Assembly: GCA_963575745.1 (NCBI GenBank)
Contig: CAUYUJ010003447.1
Span: forward strand, 1,234,284-1,276,783
Origin: Prorocentrum cordatum
Lineage: Eukaryota; Sar; Dinophyceae; Prorocentrales; Prorocentraceae
Reading direction: 5' to 3'
DNA: 42,500 nucleotides
In this document: positions 31,052 to 40,500 of the stretch, in pieces
Layout: each line of letters opens with the position of its first letter
Numbering within the stretch: position 1 is the stretch's first letter
Notes under the pieces: model-generated
Told to the model about the DNA's origin: nothing
The model's database searches: none
What the model saw: the letters and a program-made list of their open reading frames with translations, nothing else
Position numbers and translations under genes: made by a program

Positions 31052-32936
31052 TTATGATGAATATGTTGCTCGTTTTCCTTCGCCAAATGTAAACGGCAAC
31101 AATTTGCACATGGCCACGCGCGCCATCGTCCGAGGGTGACAAGAATGTGCTACCTCGATCATGTGGCCGACCATATCTTCGTCAGCATACACCCAGTAGT
31201 ATCTGGGGCTGCCATAGTGAATGGCCTGCCACTCGCACAGGCGCAAGAAGAGGTGATGCTTTGGTTGGAATTTCCACAGCTTCAGTGGAGTAGCTCCGCC
31301 CGATGCTTCCGCTGACAATTGGCCGCGCAAGCAGCACAATGTCCGCCCAATCTCAGGCAGCCGCCTTCTCGCACCGTCAGAAAGAAACATGCCCTCCGAT
31401 TGAATGATGTCATAGAAATCAACGGGGCACTGGGCGACGCCCAAGCGATGGCGATTGTGGACAGTGCCGTCATTGTGACCGAGTGCGAGTTTCAACGCGA
31501 ACCTGGCGAGGTGACGCGTTGCAGCGGCCTTGGCCTTAAGCTTCGGCCAGCCTCCTGCCGTGGGAATCCGTTCAACCTTGAGCTTGCCCTGAAGACGCGA
31601 TTTCTGTTTCGTCGACTTGTAGTGCGCTTGCATCTCGTTCAATAGCATAGCTGCGTTTTCTTCAGCGTTGGGCTTGCCCCACGTGCGGGCCAATATCAAC
31701 TCCCAGAAGATATTCCCAATGACGTGTGAAGCTACGCCTTGATCGACAGCGTGTAAGACGTCAATCATCACGCATTCCAGCCGCAGACCAATCGCGCTCT
31801 TGAAAAGAACAAGCAGAACGCGCACCTCTGCTACGTACGACTCGCGCGTGCGCATCGTCCGACGCGAACCAGCACACGGCCGACAGTCCGTGAACAAGAG
31901 CTCCGGAATGGTGCTGCTAGCTTTACACATCCAGCACATATCTTCTGCTCCATTCCACGCAGGGAACTCAAAGAGTCCACGCGTGAACTGCCAGCCCCCA
32001 CGGACTTGAGTGAAAACGCCTTCTCCAGCCGCCTGCGAGGCAGTCACTTGTGGTGGCCACAGGGAAGCCATGCCAATTTACACTAGGATGAATGCCTGTC
32101 AAAAGCGCGTTCGTACGCCAAGCGAAGATTCTCATGATCTCGTCAAGCGCGCCTGCAATTACATCTGATTTCTTCAGAAGCGTAAAGACGCATCGCTTTG
32201 CAGTCGTACTTCCAGTGCCAAGCAAAGAATTCCATGTAAACAAATACACAGACTCCTGTTTAGAACATGCACCAGCATCGCCCTGCAGCCCGACAGGAAC
32301 TGATCGTGCCCAATCCTTTCGTTTCAAAACAGGGTGTGCTGATGCAAATGCAATGTCTTTCATCGATTTCCAGAAATCGAACGCCGCGCCTCCTGGCCCC
32401 GTCACGCAAGTTTGCCACGTCCCAGGCGCACCAATGAAAAGCCAGCGAAACCACTCATGTGGCAGAAAAAATGGGTGCACTATCTTGCCTCTAGTTGTAG
32501 GCAATTCAGCCCACGTGAAATCAGGTGTACCTCTCGGCTTCCCAAAAGCTGCAACTGGCGATCGCTGCGCATTTTGCGCGTGAGAAAAGCAAGCGAAACT
32601 CTGAAGCCCACGGGCCCCCTGGTTACGGGCAGCAGCGCAGTACTCCAGCACCTTCACGGAGCTCAGTTTTCCTCGGCCCCAGTCGTGCTTCATAGCAGCA
32701 GTGAGTGGGAGATCCGCTGCAGACGGCCCTTCGGCGGCGCGGCGCTGGCGAACCCCTCTCTGCGGCGCAGGCGACGCCTCCGCCCTCGAGCTAGACGGGG
32801 CGCCAGGCGCACCAGATTCCTCCAAGCGTTGGCGCACGCCGCCACGACCGACGGAAGAAGCAGCAGGAAGGGCGCCGCCACGGGCCCCCCCGTCGCCAGA
32901 TAGGTCTGCCAGACGTCGCTTCAGACTTCCACTCAT
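31052..32936 (-). pseudogene. transposase-like gene of a dinoflagellate family, one frameshift
   Basis: Intron-poor minus-strand gene starting at the ATG at 32936 (MSGSLKRRLADLSGDGGA). The first 322 codons include HEWFRWLFIGAPGTWQTCV and TLLKKSDVIAGALDEIM, then MRIFAWRTNALLTGIHPSVN. Near 32000 the frame changes and the protein continues as RGGWQFTRGLFEFPAWNGAE, a CWMC pair, DVLHAVDQGVASHVIGN (Asp at about 31760), KHHLFLRLCE and SPRYYWVYADEDMVGHMIEV, ending at 31052. The His-rich C-terminal block has the same plan as the transposase-like genes at 7645 and 10977. I infer a transposon-derived protein; the catalytic residues are not proven. A spliced-leader relic lies 44 bp upstream of the ATG. 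It is close to intact apart from the one frame change. Confidence 0.65.
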
Positions 32937-32979
32937 CTGACAAGCGTGGAGCTTAATTCTGGGGGCGCTGGAGCCAACG

Positions 32980-33000
32980 CTTGGGCCAAAATGGCTACGG
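32980..33000 (-). promoter_or_regulatory. dinoflagellate spliced-leader relic fixed in the genome
   Basis: Minus-strand sequence ending GTAGCCATTTTGGCCCAAG, preceded by CC, equals the known dinoflagellate spliced leader over 21 bases with a single T to C change near the 3' end. It is followed at once by CGTTGGCTCCAG (32968-32979), which resembles the last 12 bases of a second leader. The gene's ATG is 44 bp downstream. Such relics arise when a trans-spliced mRNA is reverse-transcribed and reinserted. Confidence 0.88.
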
Positions 33001-33009
33001 AGTTAAGGA

Positions 33010-33400
33010 GTGACCGAGAGAAGCAAAGCTGTTGCAGGGGCAGCAAGGACAGACGCTCTATGTCCAGTGCCATTCTAGAATGAGGGTGCTAGCATCAAAT
33101 AAGCACGTCGGTTACCTGATTTGTTTTGTTTGTGTTTCGCTGAGAAAAATCAATGCAAACATCTTTCAGAAATAAATCGAATCCCACAAAACAGTCAATA
33201 AAACACTTACAAACATGTGGAAAAACACTTATAATTAAGTAAAACAACACCAAAACACTTATATTTTAGTTTTCCCTTACCTCAAAATACACCTTTCCTT
33301 ATAAAACAGAATGATCGAGCGCCAGGGGCGCCCCCCCAAAAAAAAAATCCGCCGCCCGGTCCCAACACGCATCGAGGGGGTTCTCCCAGCGTTGTGGCTG
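33010..33400. other. AT-rich intergenic stretch with AAAACACTTAYA repeats
   Basis: The AT-richest part of the window. AAAACACTTA recurs three times at 33197-33262 (AAAACACTTACAAAC, AAACACTTATAATTA, AAAACACTTATATTT). It lies upstream of the spliced-leader relic on the gene strand, so it could contain promoter elements, but I cannot identify any. A short A run follows at about 33339. Confidence 0.55.
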
Positions 33401-33580
33401 ACGCCGCTGGCCCCCGGCGCAAGATCCCGCCGCCGCGGCTCGCCCGACTCGCGAGGCCGCGAGAGCCCTCAGTGAAGCGCGTCAGCTGGCGCCCCGCGTG
33501 GTCGCGGCACTCCGCCTCGCAGGCCGACGTGCACCCGCGCGGCGGCAGGGGCCCGCTGCCCCGCGCGCGCCCGAAATCGT

Positions 33581-34500
33581 TCACCTCCAGCGCCGCCGCG
33601 ACGGGGGCGTCGTCGAAAGCGCTCGCCGTTCCGAACTGTGCCCGCCCGATTCGCGCGACCCACCCGGCGTCGAGCGCCTTCGGTGATTGCTGGCAAGGTC
33701 CAGGGCAAACATCTGGACGATGTCGAAGCCCCCCTCCTTCGGGAAACCGTCGAGGGCAACGGCGAGATCCTGCCTGGCGATGCCGATCTGGTCGCCAGCG
33801 CCGCCCTGGGCGTTGCGCGCTTGCATCCGGAAATAGACGGAGCGCCTGGACCTGGGGCGCCCGTCATTCGCGCGGAGTGGGCGCGCCCAACTTCCACGCG
33901 CGAGCGCGGCCGCCGCTGTCGCTGGCCATCGAGCAAGGCCCCCGTGTAGTCCGTAGAATGAGCGCTAAGTCGCGGTCGCACGAGCAGGCGTCGCACGTCT
34001 GCTCTCCAGCGCGGCGCCAGCCAGCGGCTGCGGGGCCCCCGCTCCGAAGGGTCGCATGGGGCCGCCAGCTGGGGCCCGCGAAAGGTGGCAGCGGGGCGCG
34101 CGCGCCCCCTGAGTGAGCCCCCAGATCCGGCGCAGCCGCGCGAGGGCGGCGGCGCGTTGCGCGCTGTCCAGGCAGGTGTGGCATCATGGTCTGGAGAGCA
34201 TGCCCAAAGTCGCGGGCGGCCGCTGTGTCGCGCGCCGCATTGAACGCATAGATCTCGGGGATGGACTTGCACCGGCCCGCCGCGAACTTCATCTCACCCG
34301 ACCCCCTTGTCGCAATCAGCCCGCTCCCAATGCCCCGCGGCGTAGATCAGCGCATCCACCAGGTCCTTCCGCCTCAGCGCCATGAGGTAATGCAAATGGC
34401 CGCGGTTGACCTGTCGACGCCCACCCTCAAGGCTGCCACTCGGCTGCTCGACCGGCTCGGGGCGCCTGACCAGCGCGGGGCCCGCGGCGCCCAAGTCATT
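33581..34500 (-). CDS. possible multi-exon gene, unrecognised
   Basis: Three minus-strand segments have protein-like composition. At about 34420-34295: HYLMALRRKDLVDALIYAAG then HWERADCDKGVG. Directly after, in another frame from the ATG at 34292: MKFAAGRCKSIPEIYAFNAA and DFGHALQTMMPHLPGQ. At about 33800-33680: GDQIGIARQDLAVALDGF then GGFDIVQMFALDLASNH. The first junction contains GGGTGAGATG, so a splice donor is possible. Very high GC keeps all frames open here, so this call rests on residue balance only. A diverged copy of the last segment occurs at 35725-35835. Confidence 0.3.
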
Positions 34501-34825
34501 GCGGGGTGCCCGTTGCGCCCGCGGCGACTGATTCTGCCCGGTGCTAACGAAGCGTCGCCCCCCCTCCCCGGGGCGCCGTCGTCCGCGCCGCAGATCTGGG
34601 GCCGCGCGAGGGGGCGCGCGTCGCCCCCGCGCCCATTCAGGCACTGCCGGACAAGCCTGCAACCCCGTGCTCGCGGCCGTTCTCCGGCTGCCTGCCCGCG
34701 AAAATCAAGCGCAGCTGGCCTCGCGGCCCCGCCGGCCTCGCCGTCGGCCCAGCTGTTCGCGCGGCTGCCCCGATGATCCGCGATGGCGAAAGCGCCGACA
34801 TAGGCCCAGCCAGCACTAGGCGATG

Positions 34826-35450
34826 ATGTTAGCGCCGAAGTCGGACCAGCTGCGCGCGAGGCTGCACGCGCCGCCGTCGGCCCAGCTGCCCCTGAAGATT
34901 GCGGCGCCGACGTCGCCCCAGCTCAGCGCAAAGCCGCGCGCGCCGAGGTCGACCCCCAGCTGAGCGCGGAACTGCCACTGCCGCAACCGGGCCAGATGCC
35001 CGCGAAGATGCCAGCGTCGACCGCGCTGGGCCCAGCTGCGCGCGAAGCTGTTCGCGGCGGCGCACGCACCGAAGTCAGCCGAGCCTCAGCGAAGCCATCA
35101 GCGCCGCAGTCGGCCCGCGACGCGCGGCGCCGCTGGCGCCGCGGTCGGCCCACCTCTCCCCAGGGGCGTCGGCGTCGAAGCTGTCCCAGCCACGGGCGGG
35201 ATTGGCACGCAGCTCAGCCCGCCCCCCATCGGGGCTGACGGCGCATCTGCTGGGCCCGCTGTCGGCGAGGCCAGGGCCGCCGTGCTTGGCCCCGCCGTCG
35301 ACGAAGATGTCGACGCCGCAATCGGCTCAGCTCTCGGCGGGGCTGGTTGCGCCGCGCTCGGCCCAGGCATCGGCGGAGCTGGCGGCGCCGCGATCGGCCC
35401 CGCCGCCAACGAAGATGTCGGCGCCGCAACCGCGCAAACTGCGCGCGAAG
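34826..35450 (+). repeat. 36-bp tandem repeat (12-residue periodicity)
   Basis: Imperfect 36-bp units with a GTCGGCCCAGCTG-like core. In one plus frame they read GPAAREAARAAV, GPAAPEDCGADV, APAQRKAARAEV. Further on, in another frame, they read GPAVGEARAAVL, GPAVDEDVDAAI, GSALGGAGCAAL, GPGIGGAGGAAI, GPAANEDVGAAT. The unit is a multiple of 3, so a coding repeat is possible on either strand. The middle part (about 34950-35200) is disturbed. Whether it is translated is unknown. Confidence 0.65.
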
Positions 35451-35724
35451 CCGACCGCGTCGAACCTGGCCCAACTGTCGACCTCGTCGTCGCGATCTAC
35501 TCGGCCGTGTTTCTGACGCGCCCTCGCGGGCGCCCCGATGACGCAGCCGCGTCGCCAATGCCGCCCCGCGGTCGCCGTGCTGACGAGCCCGAGGTCGCGC
35601 GCGATCTAGGCCGCCCCCGGCGTCGCCGCCGTCGACGAACAACTCGCCGCTGCTGAACGGCGACGGCCCGAGGCGCGCGCCCTCCGCGCTGCAGCGCTTG
35701 CTCAGACACTGCCGGCGAGGCCCA

Positions 35725-35835
35725 GGTCGAACTTCGGGGCGACGTCGAAGCCCCCCCCGATGGAGAGGCCGCTGCCGTCGTGCGCGAGAAGGGGCCCCTG
35801 CGCGGCGACGCCGATCTCGTCGCCGACGCAATCCT
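35725..35835. repeat. diverged duplicate of 33685-33790
   Basis: On the minus strand it reads GDEIGVAAQGPLLAHDG then GGGFDVAPKFDLGLAG, against GDQIGIARQDLAVALDG then GGFDIVQMFALDLAS in the other copy. On the plus strand both contain GDADLVA. Protein-level similarity holds on both strands, so orientation cannot be decided from this alone. Confidence 0.55.
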
Positions 35836-36115
35836 GGGGTCTGCGCCCCTGCGTCTAGACGCGGACGAGGAGCCTCGACGGAAGAGGGCTCGTCTCTCGC
35901 GCGAACGGGGGCGCCCGCCTTCAGAGCGCCGCCGCGGGGCACCAAGCAAGGATCCCGCGCTGTCCGCGGCGCGAGCGCGCTGTCGCGGCCGCGCGATCCA
36001 GCGCTGCACGGGGCCCCATCGAAAGTGGCGTCGCAATCCTTGTCTCCTTTCCAGCGCTTCGGCTGTGCTCGTCAACGCGCCCGGGCGTCGGGGGCGGGCG
36101 GTCGCTCGCGCCCGC

Positions 36116-36990
36116 GCAGCTCAACGGCGCGCCGCTGGCGCCCGTCGCGGCGGTCAGCGCAGCGGCTCTCGATTAAGCGGCCTTCGCGCCGTTCGCGGGC
36201 GCCAGAGCGGGGCCGGCGCCCCCCGGCGACCTGCTGCCCCAGCTCGAGATGCTAGTGCCCGTCGCGTTGCTCACCGACAGGGGGCCTCGAGGCAGCGCTC
36301 GCCCCGCTCGTGGGCGTCGCGGCCGAACTGCTGCTCTGAGGCGCGCTGCGCGGGGTCGCCATGCCAGCGCCCGCCGCCGCGGTCGACGCCGCGATGCTCG
36401 GAGCAACGCGCAACTCGACGATGCGCGGCTGGCGCCCATCGCAAGTGGTCAGCGACATGACACTCGAGGTAGTTCTCGTCCAACACACGGACGTCACGGT
36501 CGAGCGGGTGCTCGCCGACGCGCTGCGCAACTTTGCGAGGCTCGTGCCCGTCGCGCTACTGGCGCCCACCGTGGTGGCCCACGACGCGGCGCTCAAGGCA
36601 GAACTCTCCTGTCTTGCGAAAGACAAGCGACCAGGCAATGCTGCTGCCCCCCGACGCGCCGCTGCCCGTCGAGATGAATGCCAGCCGCGCTGCTCCGCGA
36701 CGTTGCACCCGAGGCTGCGGTCGCCCCGCCCGTGGACGAGAGGTCGGGTTGCTGCTCCCGGGCGCGTTCGTCAAAGAGTCGATGCCGCTGCTGGTCGCGG
36801 CGTTCCGCGACGAGCTGTTGCTCTCCAAAGTGCTGCGCAACGGCGAGAAGCTGGCGCTAGTCGTGCTGTTCAGCGACGCGGTACTCGAAACAGCCTTTCC
36901 TACTCGTGGACGCCATGGCCAGGCTGCTGCCCTGGGGCGCGCTGCCCAACGTCGAAGTGCCAATGCCCGTCGTGGCCTTTGAGGCTGGTC
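36116..36990. repeat. GC-rich degenerate repeat of about 300 bp
   Basis: A core of the type CTGGCGCCCGTCGCG recurs at 36134, 36252, 36429, 36541, 36661, 36851 and 36961. Spacings alternate between about 115 and about 180 bp, a pattern consistent with a unit near 300 bp holding two cores. Several are followed by TCAGCGAC or TCACCGAC. Plus-strand readings such as PLLVAAFRDELLLSKVLRNG look protein-like, but frames shift between copies. Confidence 0.5.
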
Positions 36991-37330
36991 ACCAACTTCT
37001 TGTCGCCACCGCTTGCTGAGCAACGCCGCAGCCTGCCGCCGCTGCTTGGCCGCGTCGAAGCGGGGGCGCTGATCCCAGCGCTGTAGCCGACGACGCTAGT
37101 TTCCAGCGCCCGCAAGGGAACGTTGCAGCCTGCTGCGACTGCTCACCCATTTCGAACCGCAAACGCTGATCCTGGCGGTGTTGCAGTTAAACGCTGGCCC
37201 CCGACCTCTTCTCGCAACCGCCCGCTTCGCAGCGCCAAAGCCTCCGACCGACGCTCGGCTGACGCGTCGACCCCAGCGTCGTAGGCGATGACGATGGCTT
37301 CCAGTTCCCTCTCGCAGCGGCTCTCGGAGC
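36960..37330 (-). CDS. possible repeated exon, unrecognised
   Basis: Two minus-strand segments resemble one another: ELEAIVIAYDAGVDASAERR (about 37311-37250) and ALETSVVGYSAGISAPAS (about 37109-37055). Each is followed by a basic Gly/Arg-rich stretch. They lie about 200 bp apart and differ in frame. This may be a duplicated exon or another member of the GC-rich repeats to the left. Function unknown. Confidence 0.28.
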
Positions 37331-37764
37331 CAGGGGCCCCCCCGGCCCCGCTGAAACCGCGAGCGTTAAGAGGTCCATGCCCACCAGCCCGCACCGCGCT
37401 GCGCGCGCGCAAGAAGAGTCGAGCGGGCGCGGTCTCGGAGCCCGACCTATCCTCCATAAACAGCCACCGCGATCGGGCCCCCCCACCCCGACCCGCCCTG
37501 AACTGCCACCCCCGCCAGCGGCGGAAGAATGAGGGCCCGCGGGCACGCAGGGGGGCTCGCGCCGTAGCAGCGCCCACATGAGGGCGGGGATTCCAGATTA
37601 CCCCGAAGGAAAGCCATAGGACTCCGCGGTCGGGCCCTCGTCTCGAAGGGTCGCGTGGGGCCCCGGCACTACTGAAGCTCGCCACAACGGCATGCTGGGG
37701 CACCGACGGCATGCTGCGCGCTGCGCCGCGGCTGGGGCCCCGCTGCTTCGCGCGCCTGCACCCG

Positions 37765-37788
37765 CCCCCCCCCCCCCCCCCCCCCCCC
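37765..37788 (+). repeat. poly-C run of 24
   Basis: Twenty-four consecutive C residues; length may be uncertain in the assembly. Confidence 0.95.
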
Positions 37789-37983
37789 GCTCGCATCGAC
37801 AGCCCCACGGCCGGTGCAAAGGGTCTCTCTCATTAACCCGCCGCCGCGCGACGTCGAGGACGCACGGCCGAAGGGCTAACTTCAGCGCCCAACCACGGTT
37901 CAAATCGGCCGAGCGCCTGAGCCCAAATTGCAACAAAAGTCGGACAGAGAGAACGTGCACGCACGCCTTGGCGCGCGGGGGTT

Positions 37984-38020
37984 TTTTCAAACGAGCATGC
38001 TGAATCGCGCTGGCACTCGA
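37984..38020. repeat. dispersed repeat, second copy near 22601-22640
   Basis: TTTTCAAACGAGCATGCTG followed by AATCGCGCTGGCACTCGAG matches TCTCAAACAAGCATGATG followed by AATCGCGCGGGCACCCGAG at about 22601. Flanks differ. It sits about 140 bp beyond the 3' end of LINE 2 on the gene strand, so it might be a 3' tail element, though the other copy has no LINE beside it. Confidence 0.6.
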
Positions 38021-38150
38021 GCAAGTCAAGTCAAGCACGCCTTGCACCAGACGGTGCGCGAGCAGGGGCGAAACGCATAGGCAATAATCACCAAACGCGG
38101 CCATAATGGCTGCAGCTTCCGGCCCAAGCCTTCGCCGCGCGCCCCCGCGC

Positions 38151-39900
38151 TCAAACTCGCGCTGCACCGCCGTCTCGGTGGAAGTCGGCAGCGAGTCGCT
38201 CGCGCGGGCCGGCAACCTTGAGACAATTATTCCAAACTAGATGGCCCCATGTCTGCCTCGGTCTGCCCCGCTTTCTCGGGCCGGCGACCCTGCGCAGCAC
38301 CAGGGTGCCCGGTTCAAACACCGAGCGTCGCGCAGGGTCTTGGCCGGGTCGGCGCGCTAATTGGGCCATGAATATTATCTGCCGTCTCGCGAGGTCGTCG
38401 CTGAGCTTCGTCTGGCCAGCGATCCCAAGCACGGTGGCGTTCGACACTCTACTGATGCATGCTGGGCGCACTCTGCAAATCTTTCTGATGCAGCGATTTT
38501 GGAAGCCGTCCAAACGTCGAGGTTCGGCCTGGTTTAGACACGCCGTGAAGAGGGCGTACATTAATGCGGATAGAACGCACACGTTGAAGATGTGGAGCTT
38601 CTGATTCCTCGTCAACGAAGCGTGAGACCAAATCGTGAGTAGTATTCTCAAGTCTTGCATAGCTGCCCCGACTCCGCGAAACAATTCCGACGCGCATCTT
38701 CCGTCGGCAGAGATCGACGCGCCCAAGTAGACGATGAAATGCATATTGGCGAGAGGAGCGCCAGCGCTGTCTGAGATGCCGTGGTTTCTGCGCACCTTCA
38801 TCAGCTCCCCCTTCTTCCAATTAAATTGCAAGCCGCAGTTTGCCCCGAACTTCTCCACATATGTCATCAACTCCTGCACAGCCTCTGCGCTGGCGCCGAG
38901 CAGCAGCGCGTCATCCGCGTAGACAAGATCTCGGACCAGCTCTTCCGGAACAGGTTGGCCTCGTCTTTGGCGAAGCTCTCTGTGAGCATCGCATCGTGTA
39001 GAAGCGTAATCATAACAACTGTAAATAAGAGCGGTGACAACGGACATCCTTGGCAAGTTCCGTACTCTGGCTTGCACTGTTGTGACGTTGCGCCAACTCG
39101 GTGACCTCGAAAACGCGGTTCTCGTAAATAGCAGCAACCATGTTTACAAAACGATTAGGGCATCCAAATATTTGCAGCGACATGGCCAACGCTTGAGGCG
39201 ACACAGAATCGAAGGCCTTTTGCCCAATCCAGCGCCAAGAACATTCCCATCGCGAGCGGACCATGTCTCTTCCAGCACCCGCCGGGCGATGAGTATGGCG
39301 TCTGCAGTACCGCAATTCGATCGGAACCCGAACTGTGTCTCCCAAGTACGCTGTCCTGCACCGGCGTCCTTCATCCTCTGCAGCAGGACGAGCGCGAACA
39401 TCTTGTACCCTATCGGGAGAAGGCATATTGGGCGATAGTTGTTGCTGTCCGCGGGGTCCCCCTTCTTGTAGATCATTTTCACCTTTGCCTTGTGCCATGC
39501 ATCAGGGACGCGCCCCGTCTCCCAAATCACGCTGCAGAAACGAGTGATCCACTCGAGCGTCGGGGTGCCTTCTCCGGAGGCCGCTCTCCAGAACTCCGGG
39601 GGTAAGTTGTCCAAGCCTCCTGCTCTGCCTTGCTTTATTTTGCCCGCTGCTTTCCTGACTTTTTCCTGCGTGATCGGGTCAAGGACGATCGGCAGCTCGC
39701 CGTGATGCAGATTATCAGTTGGCATCGCCGTCGTCGGCCGCACTGCCCACTGCCCCCGCTCGAGATGCGCCGCCAAAGTGTCAGCCCAGCTGTCGCTATC
39801 CAAGACCTGGCCCGCCTCATCCTTGAGTCTCCCCTGCAGCGGGCAAAACCCTGTCCGGAGCTTTCTGATCTGGCACACGAGCCCAGACGGCAAAGAGGCA
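38151..39900 (-). mobile_element. decayed non-LTR (LINE-type) retrotransposon 2
   Basis: Minus-strand reverse transcriptase with linker and C-terminal region; no endonuclease is found upstream, so the copy looks 5'-truncated near 39900. Block order: QGRLKDEAGQVLDSDSWADT, VPDAWHKAKVKMIYKKGDPA, NNYRPICLLPIGYKMFALVL, QFGFRSNCGTADA, motif A split over a frame change near 39235 (FLALDWAK, then QKAFDSVSPQAL), motif B CQGCPLSPLLF in a further frame (about 39055-39025), and motif C LVYADDALLLG (about 38924). The C-terminal 250 residues (38151 to about 38920) stay in one frame, with LSALMYALFTACLNQAEPRR and RKRGRPRQTW. It is less decayed than LINE 1 but not functional. Confidence 0.9.
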
Positions 39901-40149
39901 TCCGATTCGAGTGAGGAGGGCGACGACTGGGAGGACCAGGAGGGGCAGGCGATGGGAGAAGGTGGAAGGTGGTGGGCGAACGCATGGACGCTCTCGTCAG
40001 CGGCGGAGTGGGTGCGGACCGACCCCAACCTTCCTAGGGTCGTCCGAGGAACTGCGCAGGGAAAACAGCCGCTAGGGCAGCACACGGTTTAACAGGGAGA
40101 CGGGAGGAGGAAGGGAGGATGGAGGGAACAGGGAAAAAAGGAATAGAAA

Positions 40150-40500
40150 GAGGTCGATGCATCCCTCGCTGAGCCTATCCCCCCTAACGCTGCGCCGCAG
40201 TCCTAACTCGGGCCATGACTCGGCCACGATCCCCAAAATTAGCCCCCTAACGATTCGGACCAAAACTCGGTTCTCTCGCAGTCGTTCGGGACGATCCGGT
40301 CCTCCTCGGAACGCTCCCGAGGATGCGCAAGTAATGAAAAACACACTGGACCTCAAAAGCGCTCGAAAAGGTCAGGAAACAAAAACTTGCTTCACTGAGA
40401 GCATCTTAGAAATTTCGCGATCACGCCCGTTACCGATACCCCCCAAACGTCACGATTCACGACGGCGCCGTCCGGCATCACTAAATAAGCCTATCTAATG
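40150..40500. repeat. diverged repeat, partner at 41380-41530
   Basis: Around 40300 the sequence GGAACGCTCCCGAGGATGCG and what follows aligns with CAGAACGCCCTCGACGAGGC at about 41410. Both continue to a GAAAAC/GAAAAGG phrase. Plus readings are RNAPEDAQVMKN and QNALDEAQLMET. No gene family recognised. Confidence 0.4.

Noticed and set aside
31150-31210. YADED in the transposase-like protein read as a reverse transcriptase YADD motif
   Set aside because: No other reverse transcriptase motif is nearby, and YYWVYADEDMVG is a fixed part of the transposase-like family.
34800-37100. Many Arg-rich readings over 100 codons on both strands
   Set aside because: GC above that of the rest of the window suppresses stop codons in all frames; only segments with balanced residues were kept, at low confidence.
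38101-38122. AGCCATTATGGC on the minus strand as a further spliced-leader relic
   Set aside because: Only the palindromic core GCCATTATGGC matches; both ends of the leader are absent.
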